Assembly (NCBI RefSeq): GCF_013116745.1
Contig: NZ_JABFOE010000015.1
Span: forward strand, 23,141 to 87,140
Length of the DNA: 64,000 nt
Reading direction: 5' to 3'
Source of the DNA: Arthrobacter sp. 260
GTDB taxonomy: Bacteria; Actinomycetota; Actinomycetes; Actinomycetales; Micrococcaceae
This document shows positions 27,809 to 35,931 of the stretch, piece after piece; position 1 is the first letter of the stretch; each line of letters opens with the position of its first letter. Under the pieces are notes generated by a model. It worked only from the letters and a program-made list of their open reading frames with translations. It was not told where the DNA came from and made no database searches. A program made the translations under genes and the position numbers.

Positions 27809-29030
27809 CCGATACCCGTTCGGCGGGCTCGGTCGCCGCAGCCCGGGTGCGCCGGTCAATGCGGCCGCTGGCCAGTGCGACACCGAGGCCGATTGCTGCG
27901 AGCACCGCACCGACCAGTGCTGGGGCGGTGTACCCCCAGCCAAGTTCGATGACGACGCCTCCGAGGAACGCCCCCAGTGCATTGGCGGTGTTGAGGGCGG
28001 CGTGATTCAGGGAGGACGCGAGCGACGGCGCGTCGGGGGAGACGTCGAGCAACCGGATCTGGAGCGATGGGATGAGCATCGCGCCGATCGCACCGACCAG
28101 GAAGACGAACAGCAGCGCCGTCGGCGCCCACTGGACGGCGAAGGAGAAGGCCACCAGCGTGAGGGCGATGACGCCCATCACCCAGTAGATAGTGCCCATG
28201 ACCGAGATGTCCGCGAGGCGTCCACCAATAATGTTTCCGGTCACCATGCCGAGTCCGTAGAGCGCGACGACGATCGGGAGGGTCGTCGACGGAAGTCCCG
28301 TCACCTCGGTCATGGTGGGGGAGATGTAGGAGTAGACGGCGAAGAAGCCGCCAAAGCCGACTATGCCGATGAGCAGTGTCATCCAGACCTGGAGATGCTT
28401 CAGTGCGCCCAGTTCGCCCCGGATCGAGGCACCCTTCTTGACCTGCAGGTGGGGGACGCTGCGCATGATCATGATGATGGTGAGCACTCCGATTGCTCCG
28501 ACCAGCAGGAACATGGTGCGCCAGCCGAAGATCTGGCCCAGCCAGGTCGCGATCGGCACACCGATCACGTTGGCGATGCTCAGCCCCAGCATCACCATGG
28601 CGACGGCGTGTGCCCGCCGGGTCGGTGCTGAGAGCGAGGCGGCGATCACCGCTGCCAGACCAAAGTAGGCGCCGTGCGGCAGACCTGACAGGAAACGGGA
28701 CAGCAGGAGCCAGCCGTACTCGCTGGCAAAGTAGGACGACAGGTTGCCGACGGTGAATACGACCATCAGCCCGATGACCATTCCCTTGCGGGGTAGCCGT
28801 GCGCCCAGGGCGGCGAGCAGGGGTGCGCCGACGACGACGCCGATCGCGTAGGCGGAGATGACGTGTCCGCCCTCGCTGTCGCTGATATTGAGGGCCCCGG
28901 TCATCTCGCCCAGGAGCCCCATGATGGCGAACTCGGTGGTTCCGATTCCGAAACCGCCCATCGCCAGGGCGAGGATGGCAAGGTTCAACTGCCGTGGGGA
29001 CAAGGGGGAAGAGCGTCGGACATCAGACAT
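27801..29030 (-). CDS. MFS transporter, DHA1/AraJ-like
   Basis: A 409-residue protein with about 12 membrane helices. The N-terminus MGGFGIGTTEFAIMGLL and the following loop GARLPRKGMVIGLM are typical of the DHA1 arabinose-efflux-like group of drug/H+ antiporters. Substrate unknown. Convergent with the rRNA methyltransferase gene (8-base overlap). Its promoter would lie in 29031-29213, a 183-base gap shared with the next plus-strand gene. Confidence 0.9.
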   Translation of the reverse strand: MSDVRRSSPLSPRQLNLAILALAMGGFGIGTTEFAIMGLLGEMTGALNISDSEGGHVISAYAIGVVVGAPLLAALGARLPRKGMVIGLMVVFTVGNLSSYFASEYGWLLLSRFLSGLPHGAYFGLAAVIAASLSAPTRRAHAVAMVMLGLSIANVIGVPIATWLGQIFGWRTMFLLVGAIGVLTIIMIMRSVPHLQVKKGASIRGELGALKHLQVWMTLLIGIVGFGGFFAVYSYISPTMTEVTGLPSTTLPIVVALYGLGMVTGNIIGGRLADISVMGTIYWVMGVIALTLVAFSFAVQWAPTALLFVFLVGAIGAMLIPSLQIRLLDVSPDAPSLASSLNHAALNTANALGAFLGGVVIELGWGYTAPALVGAVLAAIGLGVALASGRIDRRTRAAATEPAERVSVS

Positions 29031-29170
29031 GGAACTCGATTCGGCGGCATGGTGTGTAAAAGGAGGCGAAGTCCTGTAGGCGCAACGCGTCGACGCCGTT
29101 GTCTATTTCAACTCTAGCCCCGCCCGGGCCACCGACAGCGGTGCTGCTTCCCACTGTCCGGGCAACGGCC

Positions 29171-29176
29171 TAGGCT
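29171..29176 (+). promoter_or_regulatory. Candidate -10 element for the 29214 gene
   Basis: TAGGCT about 38 bases before the ATG, followed by AAGGAAG as ribosome binding site. Same hexamer as before 35932 and 37144. Confidence 0.4.
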
Positions 29177-29213
29177 GGGCAGCAAACCACGTCCCCTCGA
29201 CGTAAGGAAGATC

Positions 29214-29615
29214 ATGGCTGCCGGCACGAAGGACGACCCCTGGGTGCTCACCACCGCTCCCGGTTCATCGCAGTACACGATGTACCGTGATGGCGAAGCC
29301 GAGCCTCCGGCTCTGGTGTGCCAGGTGGGGTCCACCACCCTGAAATATCAGTTGCGGGCCATCGAGGACCTTGCTGAGTGGTTGAAGGCTCAGGGCGGCT
29401 GGGTGCCTTTGGGCGCCGCCGACGAGAACAAGCCTGCCCCCGACGGCTCGGTCGAGGCGTGGGGGCGGTCCCCGGAGAACCCGGTGGCTGGCTGGTACGG
29501 ACTGCGGAAGGGCTACCGGGGGCGGTTCGGGATGTACCTACCACCGCTACTCGAGGAGTTGGGGCTCGTGGAGCTGACCCACGAGAAGCGGAACAACCAG
29601 GTCCGGGCACTCTGA
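29214..29615 (+). CDS. Conserved hypothetical protein
   Basis: A 133-residue soluble protein without signal peptide. Two compact parts are visible: an N-terminal strand-rich part (KDDPWVLTTAPGSSQYTMYRD, LVCQVGSTTLKYQLRAIEDL) and a C-terminal part (NPVAGWYGLRKGYRGRFGMYLPPLLEELGLVELTHE). I have a weak recollection of such proteins as an actinobacterial DUF (possibly DUF6855) but cannot confirm it. A good ribosome binding site (AAGGAAG) and codon use like its neighbours support a real gene. Confidence 0.75.
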   Translation: MAAGTKDDPWVLTTAPGSSQYTMYRDGEAEPPALVCQVGSTTLKYQLRAIEDLAEWLKAQGGWVPLGAADENKPAPDGSVEAWGRSPENPVAGWYGLRKGYRGRFGMYLPPLLEELGLVELTHEKRNNQVRAL

Positions 29616-29661
29616 CACGGGTTTCGCCCGACCAACAACGGGTCCGCTGTGGGGTGCCAGC

Positions 29662-29673
29662 TACACTCGGTTC
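29662..29673 (+). promoter_or_regulatory. Leaderless-type -10 element of the Nudix gene
   Basis: TACACT (29662-29667) followed by six bases and GTG 29674. Confidence 0.5.
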
Positions 29674-30117
29674 GTGCCTGCTGAGAACTTGCCGCGCCAG
29701 ATTGTCGGCGCCGCGATCGTTGATTCCCTTGCCCATCCCACCCGGCTGCTCGCTGCCCGTCGCACGGCTCCCGAACAGTTTGCCGGCATGTGGGAGTTCC
29801 CTGGTGGGAAGGTGGAGGTGGGGGAGTCGGATACCGAGGCCCTCCACCGGGAGTTGATCGAAGAGCTCGGGGTGACAGTGCTGCTGGGGGCAGAGGTGGT
29901 GGGGCCCGTAACCGGGGGCTGGCCGCTGAACGAGCGCGCCGTTATGCGGGTCTGGCTTGCCGAGGTTGCCACCGGCGAGCCAGAGCCGCTGGAGGACCAC
30001 GATCTACTGTCCTGGGTGCCGCTTACCGGCTCCGACGAACTGGAGAATCTGGCCTGGATCCCGGCGGACCGCCCCATCGTCGACGCTCTGCTGAATCAAA
30101 TTGGTGTCCCACACTAA
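29674..30117 (+). CDS. Nudix hydrolase, MutT-like
   Basis: A 147-residue enzyme with the complete Nudix box, GKVEVGE then seven residues, then RELIEELGV (about residues 47-69). The N-terminal VGAAIVDSL and LLAARRTAPEQFAGMWEFPGG segments are those of MutT-type 8-oxo-dGTP pyrophosphatases, so removal of oxidised nucleotides is likely but not certain. The leaderless-type start gives its own promoter. It ends 31 bases from the convergent radical SAM gene. Confidence 0.88.
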   Translation: MPAENLPRQIVGAAIVDSLAHPTRLLAARRTAPEQFAGMWEFPGGKVEVGESDTEALHRELIEELGVTVLLGAEVVGPVTGGWPLNERAVMRVWLAEVATGEPEPLEDHDLLSWVPLTGSDELENLAWIPADRPIVDALLNQIGVPH

Positions 30118-30148
30118 ATTTCCGCCCTACTGGAACTCCGCCAGCACG

Positions 30149-31213
30149 CTAGAACAATGTCGGCTCTGAGCCTGCGGTATGTGGCCGTGAAACCGGCGCC
30201 GTCAAGGGGCTGGCCCCGTCGTCGTCGGGCGTTCCGGGCTGGAGCTCACGAAAGAACTGCGCGCCCGAGGTGAACCCGTGCCGTGCCCGGTGGTAACGGA
30301 TTCTTCCCGACAGCCAGGTTCGGTATTCCTTCGACGCGTAGCTGCCACCGCGGTACAGCCGCTGGTAGCGGCCTACGAGCTGGGGATGGTTGGCTGCCAG
30401 CCAGTCCATGTACCACTCGCGGGCACCGGGGCGCAGATGGAGCGCACCGGCCGAAACACCGCTGGCACCCGCCGCCGCCAGCGCGCCAAACAGTGCGTCA
30501 AGAGCCTCATCGCTATCTGTCAGCCACGGCAGGATCGGCATGGCCAGGACACCGCAGGGCAGGCCAGCATCACGGAGCCGGCTGACCAGCTCCAGCCTTG
30601 CTTTCGGGGTAGGAGTTCCGGGCTCTACCGCGTGAGCCAGGGCCGGGTCAATGATCGCCAGCGAGATGCCCATCCCGATCTCCACCGAGGAGGCCGCCTG
30701 CTTCAACAACGGAATGTCACGGGCCAGCAGGGTTCCCTTCGTCAGAATGGAGAAGGGGGTTCCCGAATCGGCTAGCGCGGTGATGATGTCGGGCATCAAC
30801 CGGTAGCGGCCCTCCGCCCGCTGGTAGGGATCGGTGTTGGTGCCCATCGCCACATGCTCCCGTCGCCACGAGCGTCGAGACACCTCGCGCCGCACCACCT
30901 CCGCGGCGTTGGTCTTCACCACCAGCTGGGAATCGAAGTCCAGTCCGGTATCCAGGTTCAGGTAGCTGTGGGTCTTTCGGGCGAAGCAATAGACGCAGGC
31001 ATGCGAGCAGCCGCGGTAGGGGTTGATGGTCCAGTGAAAGGGCATGCTGGAGGTGGCCGGAACCTTGTTGAGGACCGACTTCGCCAGCACCTCGTGGAAG
31101 GTGATCCCGGCGAACTCGGGTGTCCTGACTGTTCGGACCAGTCCGCTCAGGGGCAGGAGCGCCTCCTGGGGAACCGGCACCGTCGTCGTCGTACTCTGAC
31201 CAACCCATCGCAT
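30149..31213 (-). CDS. Radical SAM protein, Rv2578c family
   Basis: A 354-residue protein with the 4Fe-4S motif C69-x3-C73-x2-C76 in GCSHACVYCFARKTH, followed by TNTDPYQRAEGRYRLM and the LTKGTLLARDIPLL strand. It belongs to the group related to spore photoproduct lyase that includes M. tuberculosis Rv2578c, but here without an intein. The reaction is unknown; SplB kinship suggests DNA as possible substrate. The start codon touches a 32-bp palindrome that also precedes the divergent ABC exporter. Confidence 0.87.
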   Translation of the reverse strand: MRWVGQSTTTTVPVPQEALLPLSGLVRTVRTPEFAGITFHEVLAKSVLNKVPATSSMPFHWTINPYRGCSHACVYCFARKTHSYLNLDTGLDFDSQLVVKTNAAEVVRREVSRRSWRREHVAMGTNTDPYQRAEGRYRLMPDIITALADSGTPFSILTKGTLLARDIPLLKQAASSVEIGMGISLAIIDPALAHAVEPGTPTPKARLELVSRLRDAGLPCGVLAMPILPWLTDSDEALDALFGALAAAGASGVSAGALHLRPGAREWYMDWLAANHPQLVGRYQRLYRGGSYASKEYRTWLSGRIRYHRARHGFTSGAQFFRELQPGTPDDDGASPLTAPVSRPHTAGSEPTLF

Positions 31214-31245
31214 GATTACATTAGAACATATCTTCTAATGTAATC
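31214..31245. promoter_or_regulatory. 32-bp perfect palindromic operator with mirrored -10 elements
   Basis: Two 13-bp arms, 31214-31226 and 31233-31245 (GATTACATTAGAA and its exact complement), flank six bases. Each arm contains TAATGT on one strand, a possible -10 for each of the two divergent genes. The size and symmetry fit a TetR- or PadR-type repressor dimer controlling both the radical SAM gene and the ABC exporter. No such regulator gene is next to it. Confidence 0.75.
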
Positions 31246-31298
31246 GATGGAAGCCTGCTTGTATGCTGTGGGTCCAGGGGAAGAAGGGGGCCTGTGCC

Positions 31299-32255
31299 AT
31301 GAGCCAGGTGATCGAAGTCGATGGTCTCCGAAAGTCGTTCGGGCGCCGCGAGGTACTGCACGGCATCGGCTTCGGGGTGGAACGAGGCGAGGTATTCGGC
31401 GTCATCGGCCCCAACGGTGCCGGCAAGACCACCACTATGCGGTGTCTACTGGACATCATTCGCCCAACCTCTGGAAGCATCAGGATCCTGGGACAGGACC
31501 CTGGCGTGGCGGGACCCAAGCTCCGCCGCCGGATCGGGTACCTGCCGGGTGAACTGTTCCTTGAGCAACGGATCACCGGGCGCCGGCTTCTGGCACACTA
31601 TGCGGCGATCAGCGGCACGGTTCGACCGGGTCGCGCCGATGAACTCGCGGAACGGTTCAACCTTGACCTGGACCGCCATACCCGGAAGCTTTCCAAGGGC
31701 AATAAGCAGAAGCTCGGGTTGGTTCAAGCCTTCATGCATGATCCCGAAGTGTTGATTCTGGACGAGCCCACCAGTGGCCTTGATCCGCTGATCCAGCAGG
31801 AGTTCCGGTCGCTGTTGAGCGAGGTCCAGCGCAACGGGCAGACGGTTTTTCTGAGTTCGCACGTGCTGAGCGAGGTTCAGCAGGCGGCGGACAGGGTCGC
31901 CATCCTGCGCGACGGCGACATTGTGCGCATCGCCTCGGTTGCCAACCTGCGGGAGGGCGCCCACCGGCAGATCCGGATTTCGGTGACCGGCGTATCCCCG
32001 GCGGAGTTGGAGGTGCTGCTCCGGGACGTGCCGGGACTCCAGACAAACCACGTCCACGCCACCGGGACCCTCACTGACGTTTCGGCGACCCACGAGGGAG
32101 CTATTCAGCCGCTGATCCGGGCCCTCGCCCCGCTGCAACTCGCCGATCTGGTGATCGAGGAACCTGACCTCGAGGAATCGGTCCTCACCCTGTACGGCAG
32201 CGCCACCAAACACCTGGCCGTGGATTCCGGCGCTGGCGGACGGACCCAGCGATGA
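31299..32255 (+). CDS. ABC transporter ATP-binding protein (exporter)
   Basis: A 318-residue ATPase of the DRA/CcmA-like drug exporter class. Walker A GPNGAGKTT near residue 40, signature LSKGNKQKLGLVQAF (a variant of LSGGQ), Walker B LILDEPTSGLDP, and the H-loop SSHVLSEV are in order; a C-terminal domain of about 90 residues follows. ATG 31299 with AAGGGGG upstream is chosen over TTG/ATG codons at 31258-31263. It overlaps the permease start by four bases (ATGA). Confidence 0.93.
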   Translation: MSQVIEVDGLRKSFGRREVLHGIGFGVERGEVFGVIGPNGAGKTTTMRCLLDIIRPTSGSIRILGQDPGVAGPKLRRRIGYLPGELFLEQRITGRRLLAHYAAISGTVRPGRADELAERFNLDLDRHTRKLSKGNKQKLGLVQAFMHDPEVLILDEPTSGLDPLIQQEFRSLLSEVQRNGQTVFLSSHVLSEVQQAADRVAILRDGDIVRIASVANLREGAHRQIRISVTGVSPAELEVLLRDVPGLQTNHVHATGTLTDVSATHEGAIQPLIRALAPLQLADLVIEEPDLEESVLTLYGSATKHLAVDSGAGGRTQR

Positions 32256-33082
32256 CGCATTCGGCACCAGCAGCCCTGGAGCTGTCCAAAACGCTGCCTC
32301 TGTTCCGGCGGGCACTCCTCGATCACTGGCGATCGACAGCGGCCTGGGCCGTGGGACTCTCCGCAGCCATCCTGCTGTACCTGCCGCTGTTCCCTTCCCT
32401 CGGGAACAGCGCCGAGATGCAAAACATGATCAACGCCCTCCCTCCGGAGATGACCCGGGCACTGAACTATGACCAGATCGCCTCCGGCCCCGGGTACACC
32501 CAGGCCACGATTTTCGGTCTGATCGGGTTCCTGCTGATGACCATTGCCTCAGTGTCCTGGGGGGCCTCGGCGGTGGCTGGCGACGAGGAATCGGGCCAAC
32601 TCGAACTCACCCTCGCCCACGCCGTGAACCGGGCACAGGTGGTACTCGAGCGGGCGCTCGCGATCGGGGTGCGGATCGTCCTGCTCTCGGCTGTGGTCTT
32701 TGGCCTGGTCTGGCTGCTGATCGGACCGGCGCAGCTGGGGATAGACACCGGCAACCTGTTCGGCGCCTCGGTCCTGTTTGCGGGCCTGGCATTGCTCAGC
32801 GGCATGACGGCGCTCTTTGCCGGTGCGGTGAGCGGCAGGAAGATCTACGGGACCGCGGCAGGCGCAGCGGTGGCGGTCCTGGGCTACGTGTTGAACGCTA
32901 TCGGACGCCAAAGCCCTGACCTGGAGTGGTTGCTTAATCTTTCGCCCTATCACTGGGCCTACGGCAACTCGCCGGTGACCAACGGCGCCGACTGGGGGGT
33001 GGCTTTCTGGTTGTGGGCAATCTCGGCTGCGCTCGCCGGTCTCAGCGCGGTGGCGCTCCACCGGCGCGACGTCGGTATCTGA
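32252..33082 (+). CDS. ABC-2 type permease of the exporter
   Basis: A 276-residue membrane protein with six hydrophobic segments and a large loop after the first one, the layout of ABC-2 permeases. The segment GDEESGQLELTLAHAVNRAQVV is the conserved cytoplasmic helix of this group. Pairs with the preceding ATPase; the substrate (drug, lipid or peptide) cannot be read from the sequence. Confidence 0.88.
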   Translation: MTHSAPAALELSKTLPLFRRALLDHWRSTAAWAVGLSAAILLYLPLFPSLGNSAEMQNMINALPPEMTRALNYDQIASGPGYTQATIFGLIGFLLMTIASVSWGASAVAGDEESGQLELTLAHAVNRAQVVLERALAIGVRIVLLSAVVFGLVWLLIGPAQLGIDTGNLFGASVLFAGLALLSGMTALFAGAVSGRKIYGTAAGAAVAVLGYVLNAIGRQSPDLEWLLNLSPYHWAYGNSPVTNGADWGVAFWLWAISAALAGLSAVALHRRDVGI

Positions 33083-33140
33083 CGTCCGCGGCCAACGTCC
33101 CGATCCAGGGGGATTCTGACCCCGGACTACGCAGTGCCTG

Positions 33141-34760
33141 CTAGGTTGTGAGGTCCCGGCGCTGGATGAGGTAGGCGGCGATACCCACGCCCGCCAGGGC
33201 GATCAGGGTCATGCTGAGCGCGGGCATCGGGTCAAAGGCCTCTACTGGCATGGCCGGTGAGTGGTGAAAGGGGCTGACGGCCTGGAGCCACTCGGGGAGT
33301 CCCAGGAGCTCACCGAATTGTCCCAGGATCAGCCCGGCAGCCAGCAACCCCCACCCCACCGGGACACTCCACCGCGGGACTGTCGCAAAGGCAAGCGCCG
33401 GTGCCGCAACAAAGACCGCAGCGGCAGGGACGTGTGCCAGGCTGGCGGCCAGCAGCTCAGTCCCCGGTGTGCCAGTCATCCCGGTCAGCCACAGCCCCAG
33501 AGCAGCCGCACTGCCGGCAACCGCTGCCACCACTACCGCCGAGGCGAGCGCCAACGCCAGATTGGCGGTCAGCCAGCTGGTCCTGGACCGGGGGACGGCG
33601 AGTAAGAGTTCGGCCCTTCCCTCGGCCTCCTCCGCCCGCATCCGCAACACGCACTGGATTCCGGCGGCAGCCGCAAGAACACCAGCGATGCCGATCAGCG
33701 CAGCCGTGAACACGTCGACGATCTGCGCTTCGACCCCAGGCACCAGGCGGCCGATCAATTCGGCGAGTGAATTGTTGCCCTCCACAGCGTCCGTGACCAC
33801 CGGCCCGAGCCCACCCGCGATGCCACCCATGACCGCCGCGCCGACACACCACCCGATCAACGTGGGACGTTGAAGATTCCACGCCAGGCCAACCAGCGAC
33901 TGCCCACCGGTACCGCTTCGCGCCCGGCCGGCCCGTTCCGGCAGCAGGCTGGCACCCAGATCCCTGCGTCCCCGGATCAGCAGGACAGCCACCGTCAACA
34001 CCACAGCGGCCGCTACCACCACGACCAACGGCACGAGATCGGGTGCCGTAAAGGGCCGGGAACGCTGCCCCCATCCGATGGGCGACAGAACCGAGATCCA
34101 GCCGCTCGTGACCCGCGTGAGCTCCAGGTTCGGCGTCCCGACGGCGTCGCCGATGCCTCTGAGCAGATACGCCGCTCCCACCAGGGCAGCCGCCGCCCCA
34201 TTTGCGCTCCGCCCCGACGGCATCACCTGCGCCATCAACGCGGCGACGGGCACGAAGAACAGACCGACGGCGCCGACGGCGGCCCCAGCCGTCAGGGAGC
34301 CGTCACCCGGCAGTCCCGCAGCGGCAAAGCCCACAGCGACGCACCCGGCGAGGATCAGGTTCGCCGCGCATCCCACCAGCAGCGTCGCACCCAGCGGTGT
34401 TGAGCGGGGGAGCGGCGTGGAGCCGATCAGTTCGGCCCTCCCCAGCTCTTCGTCGGTCCGGGTGTGCCGAACCACCAGGAAGGTGCTCATCAGTCCGGCG
34501 AGCAACGCGGTGAAGGCATAACCCTGGAAGAACACCACCGGCCCGATGCCGGAGCCGTCAGGGAGACCGCGAAGGAACAGCAGGGACGGATTCACAGCGG
34601 CCACGGCCATAATGGCCCGCCGGTCGCCCTCCTCGCTGAACTCTGAAGAGACAGCGCTAGCGGTGGCGAACCCAAGCAAAGCAATTCCGAGGATCCAGAT
34701 CGGCAGCAGAATCCGGTCCCGCCGGACCTGCGCAACGGCGAGGCGGAGCAGGCCAGGCAT
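33141..34760 (-). CDS. Large ABC exporter permease, polyketide-exporter type
   Basis: A 539-residue protein with about 12 membrane segments in two similar halves, each with a cytoplasmic E-containing helix (TRTDEELGRAELIGSTPLPR and MRAEEAEGRAELLLAVPRSR). It is effectively two ABC-2 permease halves in one chain, as in the actinobacterial polyketide antibiotic exporter family. Its ATPase is encoded three bases upstream on the same strand. Convergent with the smaller ABC exporter; only 58 bases separate them. Confidence 0.88.
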   Translation of the reverse strand: MPGLLRLAVAQVRRDRILLPIWILGIALLGFATASAVSSEFSEEGDRRAIMAVAAVNPSLLFLRGLPDGSGIGPVVFFQGYAFTALLAGLMSTFLVVRHTRTDEELGRAELIGSTPLPRSTPLGATLLVGCAANLILAGCVAVGFAAAGLPGDGSLTAGAAVGAVGLFFVPVAALMAQVMPSGRSANGAAAALVGAAYLLRGIGDAVGTPNLELTRVTSGWISVLSPIGWGQRSRPFTAPDLVPLVVVVAAAVVLTVAVLLIRGRRDLGASLLPERAGRARSGTGGQSLVGLAWNLQRPTLIGWCVGAAVMGGIAGGLGPVVTDAVEGNNSLAELIGRLVPGVEAQIVDVFTAALIGIAGVLAAAAGIQCVLRMRAEEAEGRAELLLAVPRSRTSWLTANLALALASAVVVAAVAGSAAALGLWLTGMTGTPGTELLAASLAHVPAAAVFVAAPALAFATVPRWSVPVGWGLLAAGLILGQFGELLGLPEWLQAVSPFHHSPAMPVEAFDPMPALSMTLIALAGVGIAAYLIQRRDLTT

Positions 34761-34763
34761 GCG

Positions 34764-35717
34764 TCAATCCCGTCCGGTCTGATTCACGTCTGGATGCCTG
34801 CGAAGGGTGCCAGTGGCAGCTGTTGGCTCGGCATAGTGGCGGAGGAACAGCGACTCCAGCGATGGCGGTGACACCGACAGGCCACTCGGTCGTGCGGCAG
34901 CGACTGCCTCCAGGACGGCCGGGAGGTAGGGAGCCTCGACCTCGAATTCCAGGGCGCCGCCGTCGTCGTCGTGAATGCCCTGGACGCCCGGCAGCGCGGC
35001 GAGGAGATCCGCCCTGACCCCGTCCACCCGAAAGTGGGTCAGCTTCAGGTGTCGCAGATCGGCGAGGGTGCCCGATTCGACCACCCGGCCCGCGCGGATG
35101 ATGGTGACCCGGTCGCAGAGCTGTTCCACTTCGCCCAGGATGTGGCTTGAGAGCAGCACCGTCGCGCCCTCCGCATGAACCCGGCGCACCTCGCGGCGGA
35201 AGACATTCTCCATGATCGGGTCCAGGCCGGCGCTCGGCTCGTCCAGGACATACAGTCTGGCGGGCCGGGCGAAGGCGGCAATCAACGCCACCTTCTGCCG
35301 GTTGCCCTTGGAATAGGTGCGGGTCTTCCGTCGGGGGTCAAACTCGAACTCATCAATCAACCGGCTGCGCTGGGTCTCATCCGCGCCCCCACGCAATCCG
35401 GTCAGCAGGTCGATGACCTCACCGCCGGAGAGGTTGGGCCACAGGCTGACATCCCCGGGGACATAGGCAAGGTCCCGGTGGCAGTGGACCGGGTCCTCCC
35501 ACGGGTCCATGCCAAACACGCTCGCGGTTCCCGCCGTCGGGCGTATCAGCCCAAGAAGAATTCGGAGCGTCGTCGACTTTCCCGCGCCATTGGGGCCGAG
35601 GAACCCGTGCACCTCACCGGCAGAGACCGAGAGGTCCAGGCCGTCCAGCGCCCGGGTTCGGCCGAAGTCTTTCTCCAGCCGACGTACCTCGATGATCGGA
35701 TCTGTTGCTTCAGCCAT
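34764..35717 (-). CDS. ABC transporter ATP-binding protein (exporter)
   Basis: A 317-residue ATPase with Walker A GPNGAGKSTT, signature YSKGNRQKVALIAAF, Walker B LYVLDEPSAGLDP and SSHILGEVEQL. It matches the downstream two-halves permease and is probably its partner in drug efflux. The frame is open up to 36194, but ATG 35717 gives a normal N-terminus; the extra 159 residues would be the shadow of the divergent gene. The 214-base gap upstream carries promoters in both directions. Confidence 0.92.
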   Translation of the reverse strand: MAEATDPIIEVRRLEKDFGRTRALDGLDLSVSAGEVHGFLGPNGAGKSTTLRILLGLIRPTAGTASVFGMDPWEDPVHCHRDLAYVPGDVSLWPNLSGGEVIDLLTGLRGGADETQRSRLIDEFEFDPRRKTRTYSKGNRQKVALIAAFARPARLYVLDEPSAGLDPIMENVFRREVRRVHAEGATVLLSSHILGEVEQLCDRVTIIRAGRVVESGTLADLRHLKLTHFRVDGVRADLLAALPGVQGIHDDDGGALEFEVEAPYLPAVLEAVAAARPSGLSVSPPSLESLFLRHYAEPTAATGTLRRHPDVNQTGRD

Positions 35718-35890
35718 AGCGCGTCCGTTCACCCACCCGTCGACAATGACGCGGCCGTTTCCGCGGCGTTCCTGGGGCTCTTGCTGCCCTCGGGCCAACC
35801 TGGCATCGGCGGATACTGGACACAGCATACAAGCGCCACGCTGCAGCGGATAGGGACCTCCGGCATTCGCCAGGTTTGCCGGTTCCACCC

Positions 35891-35896
35891 TAGGCT
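35891..35896 (+). promoter_or_regulatory. Candidate -10 element for the 35932 gene
   Basis: TAGGCT, followed about 25 bases later by GAAAGG as ribosome binding site and ATG 35932. Confidence 0.4.
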
Positions 35897-35931
35897 GGAC
35901 CCCACGCCTGCCAGCTAGCCGAAAGGGTCCC

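Noticed and set aside
27465..28631. 388-residue plus-strand frame across the rRNA methyltransferase end and the MFS gene
   Set aside because: It crosses two convergent real genes and is rich in Asp/Gly/His, as expected for a shadow.
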